From Lawsonibacter asaccharolyticus (GTDB lineage Bacteria > Bacillota > Clostridia > Oscillospirales > Oscillospiraceae), in assembly GCA_003112755.1 (NCBI GenBank), contig BFBT01000001.1, positions 3,100,001 to 3,164,000 on the forward strand: DNA of 64,000 nucleotides, written 5' to 3'. How positions within the stretch are numbered: position 1 is the stretch's first letter; every line of letters begins with the position of its first letter. The notes under the pieces are model-generated. The model was not told the DNA's origin and searched no databases. It saw only the letters and a program-made list of their open reading frames with translations. A program made the position numbers and the translations under genes. Positions 41,840 to 50,346 of this stretch are shown in pieces.

Positions 41840-42556
41840 TCAGCCTTTTACAATGGTTCCGATCTTCTCTCCCATGACCGCCCGGATGATGTTCTGAGGG
41901 TCCTTCAGAGCGAAGAGCAGCACCGGGATCTTGTTGTCCATGGAGAGCGAGGTGGCGGTGGAGTCCATCACCTGGAGATGCTGAGCCAGCACGTCGTCGT
42001 AGGTGATGGTGTCGTATTTGACCGCCTTGGGGTCCACCTTGGGGTCGGCTGAATAAACTCCGTCGATGTTCTTGGCCAGGAGGATCACATCGGCGTCGAT
42101 CTCCGCCGCCCGCAGGACCGCAGCTGTGTCCGTGGAGAAGAAGGGGTTCCCCGTGCCGCAGCCGAAGATGACCACCCGGCCCTTGTCCAGGTGCCGGATG
42201 GCTCTGGAGCGGATATAGGGCTCCGCCACCGCCCGCATCTCGATGGCAGTCTGGACTCGGACGTCCACTCCCTTCTGCTCCAGCACGTCCGCCAGGGCCA
42301 GGGCGTTGATGCTGGTGGCCAGCATCCCCATGTGGTCGGCCCGGACCCGTTCCATCCGGTCGCCGCCGTCCTTCAGCCCGCGCCAGAAGTTTCCGCCGCC
42401 TACCACGACGCCCACCTGCACGCCCAGCTGGGTGCACTCCTTGATGACCTCGCACACCTGTCCGATCACGTTGAAGTCCAGTCCCCGGGAGGCATCCCCC
42501 GCCAGGGCCTCGCCGCTGATCTTCAGCAGCACGCGTTTATACTTTGGCTGTTCCAT
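41840..42556 (-). CDS. pyrH: UMP kinase
   Basis: This 238-residue enzyme phosphorylates UMP to UDP and belongs to the amino-acid-kinase fold. The glycine-rich [24 protein letters not shown], and [20 protein letters not shown] are diagnostic. I choose the ATG at 42556, 8 bases after GAGGAG; the longer frame lacks an SD. It is the first gene of the cluster down to polC. In many Firmicutes rpsB and tsf come before it; here a divergent ZIP gene does. A possible -10 (TATATT/TAGAAT near 42595-42606) lies upstream without a clear -35. Confidence 0.95.
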   Translation of the reverse strand: MEQPKYKRVLLKISGEALAGDASRGLDFNVIGQVCEVIKECTQLGVQVGVVVGGGNFWRGLKDGGDRMERVRADHMGMLATSINALALADVLEQKGVDVRVQTAIEMRAVAEPYIRSRAIRHLDKGRVVIFGCGTGNPFFSTDTAAVLRAAEIDADVILLAKNIDGVYSADPKVDPKAVKYDTITYDDVLAQHLQVMDSTATSLSMDNKIPVLLFALKDPQNIIRAVMGEKIGTIVKG

Positions 42557-42765
42557 TGGAAACACTCCTCGCATCAAGATCAATGATTCATCTCTATTCT
42601 AATATAATTCTCCTCTTTTGCATAGGGGGTACGGCAAAGTTTTTCATTTTCCCTGGAGGAGCACCGGGACACCCCCTCCCGCATAGTGTGAAGCGGGGGG
42701 AGCCGTCAGTGCGCTCCCCGCCTATCACAGCGGCGCGTGACCCGCGCCGGGAAAGGAACAGTACA

Positions 42766-43545
42766 TTGGCACAGGCACTGTTATGGGCCGCCGGCGGAAC
42801 AGGGTTCACCGCTCTGCTCACCGCCCTGGGGGCGGCCACCGTATTTTTCTTCCGGAGCCGCCCTGACCCCACGGTCCACCGGATCTTCCTGGGGTTCGCC
42901 GCCGGCGTGATGATCGCCGCCAGCATGTGGAGCCTCCTGATCCCCGCCATCGAGGAGGCGGAGGCCATGGGCATGGTGGGATGGGTCCCGGCCGCTGGGG
43001 GGTCCGTCCTGGGCATCGCCTTCCTGCTGGCCATGGACGCCCTGCTCCCCCAGCTCACCCCTGAATCCTTCCGCCATCTGGGCCGCCGGACCCCCCTTCT
43101 GGTCCTGGCCGTCACTCTCCACAACATCCCGGAGGGGATGGCGGTGGGCATCTCCTTTGCGCTGGCCTCCCAGGGGGACACCCCCGCCCAGCTCACCGCC
43201 GCCGTCGCTCTGGCCCTGGGTATCGGCATCCAGAACTTCCCCGAGGGGGCTGCCATCGCCCTGCCTCTGCGCCAGGAAGGGCTCAGCCGGGCCAAATCCT
43301 TTTGGATGGGGGCCCTGTCCGGCGTCGTGGAGCCCATTTTCGCCCTGCTCACCGTCCTGATGGTGGGCAGCCTCCAGCCGCTGATGCCCTGGCTGCTCTC
43401 CTTTGCAGCCGGCGCCATGCTGTATGTGGTCGTGGAGGAGCTGATCCCGGGCGCCCACCTGGAGGACCACTCCTCCCGGGGCGGAACTCTGGGGGTAATG
43501 GCCGGGTTCCTGCTCATGATGATCCTGGACGTAGCCCTGGGCTGA
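42766..43545 (+). CDS. ZIP-family divalent metal transporter
   Basis: This 259-residue membrane protein has eight predicted helices. The metal-binding helices carry TLHNIPEGMAVGISFALAS and GIQNFPEGAAIALPL, the two family signatures, and VVVEELIPGAH closes the protein. ZupT-type members move zinc, iron or manganese inward. The start is a TTG at 42766 after AAAGGAA; the frame is open 74 codons further upstream, but that part overlaps pyrH on the other strand and lacks an SD. There is no evident metal-responsive operator. Confidence 0.87.
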   Translation: MAQALLWAAGGTGFTALLTALGAATVFFFRSRPDPTVHRIFLGFAAGVMIAASMWSLLIPAIEEAEAMGMVGWVPAAGGSVLGIAFLLAMDALLPQLTPESFRHLGRRTPLLVLAVTLHNIPEGMAVGISFALASQGDTPAQLTAAVALALGIGIQNFPEGAAIALPLRQEGLSRAKSFWMGALSGVVEPIFALLTVLMVGSLQPLMPWLLSFAAGAMLYVVVEELIPGAHLEDHSSRGGTLGVMAGFLLMMILDVALG

Positions 43546-43561
43546 GTCTACAAATATGTAA

Positions 43562-43579
43562 AGCCGCCCTGAGGCGGCT
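43562..43579 (-). terminator. sigG terminator
   Basis: AGCCGCC/GGCGGCT stem with a four-base loop, followed on the minus strand by TTTACATATTT; it lies three bases past the sigG stop. Confidence 0.7.
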
Positions 43580-43581
43580 GT

Positions 43582-44352
43582 TCACAGGTCCTTTTTGATC
43601 TGGCGCAGGGCGTTCTTCTCCAGGCGGGACACCTGGGCCTGGGAGATCCCCACCTCGGTGGACACCTCCATCTGGGTCTTTCCCTGAAAAAAACGGAGGG
43701 ACAGGATGCGCTTCTCCCGGTCCGACAGCTTGGCAATGGCTTCCCGCAGTGCGATCTGCTCCAGCCAGTTCTCGTCCGTGTTTTTGCTGTCCCGCACCTG
43801 ATCCATGACACAGATGGTATCCCCGCTGTCGGAGTACACCGGCTCGTAGAGGGAGACCGGGTCCACGATGGCGTCCAGGGCAAAGACCACGTCCTCCCGC
43901 TTGAGCTCCAGCATCCTGGCGATCTCGTCTACGGTTGGCTCCCGCTGGTGCTCGGCCATATAGGCCTCCTTGGCCTGGAGCACCTTGTACGCCGTGTCCC
44001 GCATGGCCCGGGACACCCGCATGGTGCTGTTATCCCGGAGGTACCGCCGGATCTCCCCCACGATCATGGGCACGCCATAGGTGGAGAAGCGCACGTCCAG
44101 ATCCGTGTTGAAGTTGTCGATGGCCTTGATGAGGCCGATGCACCCCACCTGGAACAGGTCGTCCGCGTTCTCCCCCCGGTTGGCAAAGCGCTGGATCACC
44201 GAGAGGACCAGCCGCAGGTTGCCCGCGATCAGTTCCTCCCGGGCCTTCATGTCCCCCTGCTTGGCCCGGAGCAGGAGGGCCTGGGTCTCATCGTTTTTCA
44301 GGACCTTCAGCTTTGACGTGTTTACCCCGCAGATCTCCACCTTGTTTTGCAT
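43582..44352 (-). CDS. sigG: RNA polymerase sporulation sigma factor SigG
   Basis: This 256-residue sigma-70-type factor directs late forespore transcription. The start at 44352 follows AGGAGG at 9 bases and gives the N-terminus KVEICGVNTSKLKVL, which is a SigG hallmark and holds the anti-sigma contact. Region 2 contains NLRLVLSVIQRFANRGENADDLFQVGCIGLIKAIDNFN, followed by RYLRDNSTMRVSRAMRD. Region 4 ends SLRFFQGKTQMEVSTEVGISQAQVSRLEKNALRQIKKDL. SigF would lack the GVNTSKL start. The usual neighbours spoIIGA and sigE are not present. A sigma-F-like promoter lies just upstream. Confidence 0.95.
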   Translation of the reverse strand: MQNKVEICGVNTSKLKVLKNDETQALLLRAKQGDMKAREELIAGNLRLVLSVIQRFANRGENADDLFQVGCIGLIKAIDNFNTDLDVRFSTYGVPMIVGEIRRYLRDNSTMRVSRAMRDTAYKVLQAKEAYMAEHQREPTVDEIARMLELKREDVVFALDAIVDPVSLYEPVYSDSGDTICVMDQVRDSKNTDENWLEQIALREAIAKLSDREKRILSLRFFQGKTQMEVSTEVGISQAQVSRLEKNALRQIKKDL

Positions 44353-44386
44353 CTGTTGGAACCTCCTGCCATGATACTGTGCTTTC

Positions 44387-44414
44387 AGTATCTCCGGGAC
44401 AGAGGGTTTCATAC
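44387..44414 (-). promoter_or_regulatory. Sigma-F-like promoter of sigG
   Basis: GGAGATACT (44395-44387) fits the sigma-F -10 pattern GGnnAnAnT exactly. GTATG (44414-44410) is near the GYATA -35 consensus, but the spacer of 14 is one or two bases short. sigG is a known sigma-F target in Bacillus. Confidence 0.45.
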
Positions 44415-44500
44415 CGCGGGGAGCGGCTTAAAAATTTTAACGCTCGACAGGGTTCGATGGAATTTCAGGAACAGCCGGAAAGCGGGACAGCAGGCAGTAC

Positions 44501-44542
44501 GCGCTCCGCCCCGGCCCCCATATGGGGGCCGGGGCGGAGCGC
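44501..44542. terminator. 42-base perfect palindrome between the ECF S gene and sigG
   Basis: The 21-bp arms are 44501-44521 and 44522-44542, with no spacer. It lies just past the stop of the ECF S gene and has no T-run. Confidence 0.65.
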
Positions 44543-44556
44543 AGCCGTTCAGGCCG

Positions 44557-45072
44557 TCACAGTTCCTTGACCGCGCCGCTGCGGGACAGGGCCTCCGCCG
44601 CGGCCACCGAGACCGCCAGGCCGAAAACGCCCTGGATCAGGTTGCCCGGGATGGCGGCAGCCGCTCCCAGGCCGAATCCAAGGACCACTCCTTCATAGGC
44701 GAAGTAGCCCGCCACCATCACCGCCTCCCCCGCCAGGGCGCCGCCGATGCGGGCGGCCAGCCCCCGCTTTTCTCCGGCTGCCGCCCGGAATACTGCCCAG
44801 GCGCAGACCGCCATGCATGCTTTGATCACAAAGGTACCAGGTGCATACAGAGGGTATCCGCTGACCAGGTCGGCCAGCATAGAGCCAAGCCCAGCCGCCG
44901 CGCCGCCGTACATTGGACCCAGCACCCACCCGGCCAGCAACACCACGCAGTCCCCCAGGTTGACATAGCCCCCCGTGGCAGGCACTGGGATCTTGACGAT
45001 CATGGTCATCACACAGGTCAGCGCCGCAAACAGCGCCGCGTACACCAGCTTTCTCGTTTTTTCTCCAATCAT
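44557..45072 (-). CDS. ECF transporter S component, vitamin type
   Basis: This 171-residue, very hydrophobic protein has about five to six helices. It shows the S-component alanine motif near the N-terminus (LVYAALFAALTCVMTMIV), through which it docks to the shared EcfT. The sequence NLGDCVVLLAGWVLGPMYGGAAAGLGSMLADL matches the sub-group that includes candidate pyridoxine and hydroxymethylpyrimidine binders. EcfA and EcfT genes are not here, so it must use a shared group II module. A MocR regulator is divergent, with paired inverted sites between. That context would suggest vitamin B6, but the regulator lacks the PLP lysine, so the ligand remains open. Confidence 0.88.
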   Translation of the reverse strand: MIGEKTRKLVYAALFAALTCVMTMIVKIPVPATGGYVNLGDCVVLLAGWVLGPMYGGAAAGLGSMLADLVSGYPLYAPGTFVIKACMAVCAWAVFRAAAGEKRGLAARIGGALAGEAVMVAGYFAYEGVVLGFGLGAAAAIPGNLIQGVFGLAVSVAAAEALSRSGAVKEL

Positions 45073-45146
45073 CTCGTTCTACGCTCCTTTTGTCCTGTTC
45101 ACAGGAAAAATGTCCTTGCATTTTTCCGCTGTCTGTATTTTAATCT

Positions 45147-45198
45147 TATCTGGTCTGATGAAAAGGTCCAGTTTCGTTCTTTTTTATCAGGCCAGATA
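45147..45198. promoter_or_regulatory. Paired operator-like sites in the ECF S / MocR divergent region
   Basis: ATCTGGTCTGAT (45148-45159) and ATCAGGCCAGAT (45186-45197) are inverted copies differing at one base; each is itself nearly palindromic, and their centres are 38 bases apart. They lie between a weak plus-strand promoter (TTGCAT-16-TTTAAT, 45117-45144) and the MocR start. They are the obvious candidates for the MocR binding sites. Confidence 0.6.
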
Positions 45199-45209
45199 GG
45201 AGGGCAACC

Positions 45210-46604
45210 ATGCTCACATATGATCTGGACCGGCGGGGGACCATCCCCCGCTATGACTACCTCTGCCGCTGCATCCGGGATGACATCCTCTGCGGCCGCC
45301 TGACCGCCGGGAGCCGGCTCCCCTCTCGGCGGAGCCTTGCGGAGCACCTGAAGGTCAGTGCCGTCACGGTGGAGAGCGCCTATGCTCAGCTGGCCGCGGA
45401 GGGATACATCGTTTCCCGGGAAAAGAGCGGCTATTTCGTCTCCCAGCTGGAGCCCGCCCTGCGTCCCCCGTCCCCGCCCCCCATCCGGACCGATGCTCCG
45501 CCCCCGGGGCAGCCCTGGATGATGGATCTGCGGGGAGGCGGCGGGAGCACAGAGCTCTTTCCCTTCTCTGTCTGGGCCAAGCTGATGCGGCAGGTACTGT
45601 CCCAGCGTGGTCCAGATCTCCTGCGTCCCGTGCCCCACAGCGGGGTCCCTGAGCTGCGGGAGGCCATCGCCGGCACCCTGTACCGCCTGCGGGGCCTCTC
45701 CGTCTCCCCGGAGCAGATCGTGGTGGGCTCGGGGTCCGAATATCTGTATAACCTCATCGTACAGCTCCTGGGCCGGGAGCTGGTCTATGGCGTGGAGGAC
45801 CCAGGATACCCAAAGCCCGCCAGGATCTACGCCCTCAACGGGGCCCGCTGCATCTCCCTCCCGGTGGACGGACAGGGGATCTCCCCCCAGACCCTCGCTG
45901 CCTCCCCGGCTCAGGTGGTCCACCTCTCCCCCTCCCATCAGTTTCCCACCGGGGCCGTCACCCCGGCGGGGCGGCGTCAGGCCCTGCTCCGCTGGGCCGC
46001 CCAGGGCGGGGACCGCTATCTCATCGAGGATGACTACGACAGCGAATTTCGCTTTACAGGGCTTCCCATCCCTGCCCTCCAGAGTATCGACCAGGCGGAC
46101 CGGGTCATCTATTTGAACACCTTCTCCCGGGCTCTGGCCCCCTCCCTGCGCATCAGTTATCTGGTGCTGCCTCCCACCCTGCTGGACCGCTATCACCAGC
46201 GCCTGGGGTTCTACTCCTCCACCGTCCCCGCCCTGGAGCAGTACACCCTGGCCTCCTTCCTCTCAGAGGGGCGCTTCGAGCAGCACCTCAGCCGGGCCCG
46301 GAACCGCTACCGGGCCCTCCGTGACCAGGTGCTGGAGGCCCTGGAGGCCAGCGGCCTGGCCGGCCGGGCCCAGATCTCCGGTGCGGACGCGGGGCTCCAC
46401 TTCCTGGTCCGGCTGGAGACGGAGTGCGGCGACCAGGAGCTGACCCAGCTGGCCCGTGCACGGGGCATCCGCCTCTCCTTCCTGTCGGAGTTCTGCGCCT
46501 CCCCCGGCCCGGAGCACCAGCACTTTCTGGTCATCAGCTACCCGGGCATCCAGATGGAGCGCCTGCCCCAGACCCTGAGGGAGCTGGCTGCGCTACTCCA
46601 CTGA
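45210..46604 (+). CDS. MocR-family GntR/aminotransferase-like regulator with Arg in place of the PLP lysine
   Basis: This 464-residue regulator has a GntR winged helix (about 10-80: CIRDDILCGRLTAGSRLPSRRSLAEHLKVSAVTVESAYAQL) and a fold-type I aminotransferase domain (about 110-460). Most PLP contacts are seen: VGSGSEYLYNLIVQLLG, HLSPSHQFPTGAV, and EDDYDSEFRF with the Asp for the pyridine nitrogen. The segment that normally holds the Schiff-base lysine (TFSK.LAPSLR) reads NTFSRALAPSLRISYL; the codon is CGG, so the lysine is arginine. PdxR and GabR both need that lysine to bind PLP as an internal aldimine. This protein may bind PLP loosely or sense something else. It is divergent from the ECF S gene and likely regulates it. 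AGGAGGG precedes the ATG. Confidence 0.9.
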   Translation: MLTYDLDRRGTIPRYDYLCRCIRDDILCGRLTAGSRLPSRRSLAEHLKVSAVTVESAYAQLAAEGYIVSREKSGYFVSQLEPALRPPSPPPIRTDAPPPGQPWMMDLRGGGGSTELFPFSVWAKLMRQVLSQRGPDLLRPVPHSGVPELREAIAGTLYRLRGLSVSPEQIVVGSGSEYLYNLIVQLLGRELVYGVEDPGYPKPARIYALNGARCISLPVDGQGISPQTLAASPAQVVHLSPSHQFPTGAVTPAGRRQALLRWAAQGGDRYLIEDDYDSEFRFTGLPIPALQSIDQADRVIYLNTFSRALAPSLRISYLVLPPTLLDRYHQRLGFYSSTVPALEQYTLASFLSEGRFEQHLSRARNRYRALRDQVLEALEASGLAGRAQISGADAGLHFLVRLETECGDQELTQLARARGIRLSFLSEFCASPGPEHQHFLVISYPGIQMERLPQTLRELAALLH

Positions 46605-46675
46605 GTCCGGGGCGTAAAAACTCTTTAGGAGGGGGCAAGCAAAAAATCTCACTCCGCCCAATCTCGATAAATGAT

Positions 46676-46709
46676 AAAAAGCGCAGGAGCTGGCGCTCCT
46701 GCGCTTTTT
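46676..46709 (+). terminator. MocR gene terminator
   Basis: A perfect 15-bp stem (46676-46690 with 46695-46709) whose 3' arm ends in TTTTT, with a TGGC loop. Confidence 0.85.
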
Positions 46710-46779
46710 GCAGCGTCCCTTTTCCCGCCTCATCTGTTACAGCTTCTGCTATGCCGCCTTTCCTGTAAAAGAGAAAGCT

Positions 46780-46815
46780 GTTGGTCCCGGTCCCCTGCAG
46801 GGGACCGGGACCAAC
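46780..46815 (-). terminator. Palindrome after dpaL
   Basis: Perfect 36-base palindrome (46780-46797 with 46798-46815), followed on the minus strand by AGCTTTCTCTTTTAC. It probably ends the dpaL transcript. Confidence 0.7.
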
Positions 46816-46822
46816 ATGGGGA

Positions 46823-48019
46823 TCAGTCCTCCCCGTTGATGATCCGCTGGTAATTTTCCTGGTCGGTGTCCCCCTCGGTGCTCACCAGGAGCACCCGGGA
46901 GGACTCGTTCAGGCCCAGCGCCTGCCGCACCTCTGACGGGGCGTCTCCCCGCATCAGGGCATCCAGCACCCCGGCTGTCACTGCGCCGGACTCCCCGGAC
47001 ACCACCGCCGGGTCGCCCTCCTCCGGCCGGGCCAGCAGACGCATTCCCCGGGCGGCATATCCGTCCCCGCAGGACAGGAAGGCATCCGCGTAGGCATCGA
47101 TGATCTTCCAGCTGATGGTGCAGGGCTCTCCGCAGCACAGACCCGCCATCATGCTGTCCATGTCCCCGGTGACGAAGTGCAGCGCCCCGTCGTCGGCCTG
47201 GGCGGTGCGGAACAGGCAGTCGGCCCGGTCTGGCTCCACGATGGCGGTGACCGGCCGCTCCTCCCCCCATACGGAGGTAAAGAAGCCCAGCGCCGCACCG
47301 GCGAAGCTGCCCACCCCCGCCTGGAGAAACAGATGGGTGGGCCTCTCCGCCCCCTGCTCCTCCAGCTGCTGGAGGGTCTCGGCGGCCAAAGTGGTATAGC
47401 CCTGCATGATATGAGCGGGGATCTCCTCATAGCCCGGCCAGGCTGTGTCCTGGATCAAGATCCAGCCGTGCTCCTCCGCCATCCGGTTCGCCAGGCGGAC
47501 CGCGTCATCATAGTTATACTCGGTGATCTCCGCCTGGGCGCCCTGGGCGCGGATGTTCTCCAGCCGCTCCGCCGCGCTCCCCTTGGGCATGTAGACCACC
47601 GCCTTCTGGCCCAGCAGCCGGGCCGCCCAGGCCACTCCGCGGCCGTGGTTTCCGTCGGTGGCAGTGACGAAGGTGATGTCCCCCAGCGCCCGGCGGGCGG
47701 CGGGGGCGCACAGCTCCTCAAAGCTCATCTCCTCCAAGGGCTTCCCCAGCTTTTCCGACAGACACCGGGCCATGGCATAGCTCCCGCCCAGCGCCTTGAA
47801 GGCGTTGAGGCCGAACCGCTTGGACTCATCCTTGATCCAGATCTTGGACACGCCCAGACTGTGGGCCAGGCCGTCCAGGGATACCAGCGGAGTGGGGGCA
47901 TAGCCTGGCAGGCCGCTGTGGAAGCGGCGGGCCTTCTCCGCCTCCCCGGGACTGGTCAGGGTCAGGTCGGCCCCGGGACGCTGCCCCCGCGGGCGCAGGA
48001 CAGATGCAAAGTGTTCCAT
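46823..48019 (-). CDS. dpaL: Diaminopropionate ammonia-lyase
   Basis: This 398-residue PLP enzyme splits 2,3-diaminopropionate into pyruvate and two ammonia. It is fold type II, related to threonine dehydratase; the PLP lysine is in RFGLNAFKALGGSYAM. The glycine-rich phosphate loop is ATDGNHGRGVAWAARLLG, and LFLQAGVGSFAGAALGF follows. The family-typical PGYEEIPAHIMQGYTTLAAE is present. The start is the ATG at 48019, 8 bases after AGGAG; a GTG three codons upstream is possible. It stands alone, 38 bases past the tgt stop. It would let the cell use diaminopropionate or its oxalyl derivative as a nitrogen source. Confidence 0.92.
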   Translation of the reverse strand: MEHFASVLRPRGQRPGADLTLTSPGEAEKARRFHSGLPGYAPTPLVSLDGLAHSLGVSKIWIKDESKRFGLNAFKALGGSYAMARCLSEKLGKPLEEMSFEELCAPAARRALGDITFVTATDGNHGRGVAWAARLLGQKAVVYMPKGSAAERLENIRAQGAQAEITEYNYDDAVRLANRMAEEHGWILIQDTAWPGYEEIPAHIMQGYTTLAAETLQQLEEQGAERPTHLFLQAGVGSFAGAALGFFTSVWGEERPVTAIVEPDRADCLFRTAQADDGALHFVTGDMDSMMAGLCCGEPCTISWKIIDAYADAFLSCGDGYAARGMRLLARPEEGDPAVVSGESGAVTAGVLDALMRGDAPSEVRQALGLNESSRVLLVSTEGDTDQENYQRIINGED

Positions 48020-48057
48020 GCGATTCACTCCTGTTCGATCTCATTCCCGGCGTATCC

Positions 48058-49191
48058 TCAGGGCGCCGGTCTCCCCAGCTTTTCGCTGTATTCCGCCCGG
48101 AATGCCTCAAAGCGCCCCTCGTCCAGGGCCTGCCGGATGCGGGCCATCAGCTCGTTATAGAAATGCAGGTTGTGCATGACAGCCAGCCGCATGGCCAGCA
48201 TCTCCCCCGCCGCCAGCAGATGGCGGACATAGGCCCGGGAGAAGGCGGCACAGGTGGGGCAGGTGCAGGCGGGGTCGATGGGGCGGTCATCCAGCTTATA
48301 CTTCTCATTCTTGATGTTGATGGTGCCCTCCCAGGTGAAGAGCTTGCCGTGGCGGGCGTTCCGGGCGGGCATGACGCAGTCGAAGAAGTCGATGCCACGG
48401 GCCACGCCCTCGATGATGTTGGAGGGGGTCCCCACCCCCATGAGGTAGCGGGGCTTCTCCCGGGGCATATGGGGCTCCACCGCGTCGATGATGTCGTACA
48501 TGGTCTGCGTGGGCTCCCCCACCGCCAGCCCCCCGATGGCGAAGCCGTCACAGGGCAGCTGGGCGATCTGCTCCATGTGCCGCACCCGCAGCTCCGGGTA
48601 GGTCCCGCCTTGGTTGATGCCGAAGAGCATCTGCTGGGGATTGACACAGCCGGGCTGCCGGTTCAGCCGCTGGTGCTCCGCCACGCAGCGCTCCAGCCAG
48701 CGGTAGGTCCGGGCACAGGAGGCCTCCACGTAGTCGAAGGGGGCGGGGTTCTCGATGCACTCGTCAAAGGCCATGGCGATGTCGCTGCCCAGATTGGACT
48801 GGATCTGCATGGACTCCTCCGGTCCCATGAAGATCCGACGTCCGTCGATATGGGAGGCGAAGGTGACGCCCTCCTCCGTTATCTTACGCAGGCCGGACAG
48901 AGAAAAGACCTGAAATCCGCCGCTGTCGGTGAGGATGGGGCCATCCCAGTCCATAAACCGGTGCAGTCCGCCCAGCTGCCGCACCACCCCGTCTCCCGGC
49001 CGCAGGTGGAGGTGGTAGGTGTTGGACAGCTCGATCTGACAGCCCAGCGTCTTCAGGTCGTGGGAGGAGACCGCCCCCTTGATGGCCCCCTGGGTCCCGA
49101 CATTCATAAAAACAGGGGTCTGGGCAGTTCCATGGGCGCAGGTGAACACGCCACGCCTGGCCCTACCCTCCGTCTTCAGGATCTGAAACAC
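48058..49191 (-). CDS. tgt: tRNA-guanine transglycosylase (queuine/preQ1)
   Basis: This 377-residue enzyme exchanges G34 for preQ1 in GUN-anticodon tRNAs, queuosine pathway. The catalytic Asp region is ILTDSGGFQVFSL, and the nucleophile region is FDCVMPARNARHGKLFT. The zinc site is CTCPTCAAFSRAYVRHL with a distal His in AVMHNLHFY. The start is a GTG after AAAGGAG at 7 bases. It follows queA by 78 bases, the usual order. The recruited neighbours give two queuosine steps; preQ1 synthesis genes are not in the window and no preQ1 riboswitch is seen. Confidence 0.97.
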   Translation of the reverse strand: MFQILKTEGRARRGVFTCAHGTAQTPVFMNVGTQGAIKGAVSSHDLKTLGCQIELSNTYHLHLRPGDGVVRQLGGLHRFMDWDGPILTDSGGFQVFSLSGLRKITEEGVTFASHIDGRRIFMGPEESMQIQSNLGSDIAMAFDECIENPAPFDYVEASCARTYRWLERCVAEHQRLNRQPGCVNPQQMLFGINQGGTYPELRVRHMEQIAQLPCDGFAIGGLAVGEPTQTMYDIIDAVEPHMPREKPRYLMGVGTPSNIIEGVARGIDFFDCVMPARNARHGKLFTWEGTINIKNEKYKLDDRPIDPACTCPTCAAFSRAYVRHLLAAGEMLAMRLAVMHNLHFYNELMARIRQALDEGRFEAFRAEYSEKLGRPAP

Positions 49192-49269
49192 AAAAAAACT
49201 CCTTTACCGTATCTTGTTCCCCGCCGGGGCGGGGCCTTTGATCCGCCGGAAAAAGCCCGCAGCTTTCTG

Positions 49270-50322
49270 TCAGCCCTTTTCCCTTTCCTGCTCTTTGAAG
49301 TCCGCGATCAGCATCGCGTCTCCGAAGGAGAAAAACCGGTATCGCTCCCGCACCGCCTCCCGGTAGGCGGCCAGCACGTGCTCCCGGCCTGCCAGGGCGG
49401 AGACCAGCATGATCAGCGTAGACTCCGGCAGGTGGAAATTGGTGATCAGCCCGTCCAGCACTTTGAAGCGGTAGCCGGGATAGATGAAAATGTTCGTCCA
49501 GCCGGCAGACTCCTCCATGGTCCCGTCCTCCGCTGCAAAGCTCTCCACCGTGCGGCAGGAGGTGGTGCCCACACAGATCACCCGCCCCCCGTTCTTCCGG
49601 GTCTCGTTGATGATCCGGGCGGTCTCCCCGGGGACCATGCAGTACTCGGAGTGCATCTCATGGTCGGTGATCTCCTCCTCCTTCACCGGGCGGAAGGTCC
49701 CCAGCCCCACATGGAGCGTCACATAGCACAGCCTGACCCCCATCTCCTCCACCTGGCGCAGCAGCTCCGGCGTGAAGTGCAGGCCGGCGGTGGGAGCGGC
49801 GGCGGACCCCAGCACTTTGGAGTAGACGGTCTGATACCGCTCGTTGTCCTGGAGCTCCGCCTTGATATAGGGGGGCAGAGGCATCCGGCCCAGCTCCTCC
49901 AGGATCTCCAGAAAGATCCCCTGGTAGTGGAAGCGGACCAGCCGGTTCCCGCCGGGCAGCTCCGCCTCCACCGCGGCGGTGAGCTTCCCCTCCCCGAAGG
50001 AGAGCTGAGCGCCAGGCTTCATCTTCCGCCCCGGCCGGACCAGACACTCCCACAGGCCCTCCCCCCTGTCGATGAGGAGCAGCACTTCGCAGGCGCCGCC
50101 GGTGGACCGGCGGCCGATCAGCCGGGCGGGCAGTACCCGGGAGTCGTTGAGCACCAGGCAGTCCCCTGGTCTCAAAAACCGGGGGAGCTCATAGAAATGG
50201 TGGTGGCCCGTTTCGCCCGTGTACTTGTCCAGCGTCAGCAGGCGGGAAGCATCCCTGCGCTCCAGTGGAGTCTGGGCGATCAGCTCCTCCGGCAGTTCAA
50301 AATCAAAATCAGATGTCTTCAA
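49270..50322 (-). CDS. queA: S-adenosylmethionine:tRNA ribosyltransferase-isomerase
   Basis: This 350-residue enzyme transfers the ribosyl part of SAM to preQ1 in tRNA to make epoxyqueuosine. Conserved features are [54 protein letters not shown] and [11 protein letters not shown], together with [17 protein letters not shown]. The start is a TTG at 50322 with AAGGA 6 bases before it. It begins 24 bases after the SpoIID-like gene, so all three genes from spoIID to tgt could be one transcript. Confidence 0.97.
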   Translation of the reverse strand: MKTSDFDFELPEELIAQTPLERRDASRLLTLDKYTGETGHHHFYELPRFLRPGDCLVLNDSRVLPARLIGRRSTGGACEVLLLIDRGEGLWECLVRPGRKMKPGAQLSFGEGKLTAAVEAELPGGNRLVRFHYQGIFLEILEELGRMPLPPYIKAELQDNERYQTVYSKVLGSAAAPTAGLHFTPELLRQVEEMGVRLCYVTLHVGLGTFRPVKEEEITDHEMHSEYCMVPGETARIINETRKNGGRVICVGTTSCRTVESFAAEDGTMEESAGWTNIFIYPGYRFKVLDGLITNFHLPESTLIMLVSALAGREHVLAAYREAVRERYRFFSFGDAMLIADFKEQEREKG

Positions 50323-50346
50323 TGTACTTCCTTGTCCTCTTTTCTC

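Noticed and set aside
44373..44392. GATACTG/CAGTATC hairpin in the sigG leader
   Set aside because: One arm overlaps the -10 box, so a transcript from the sigma-F-like promoter would not contain the full hairpin.
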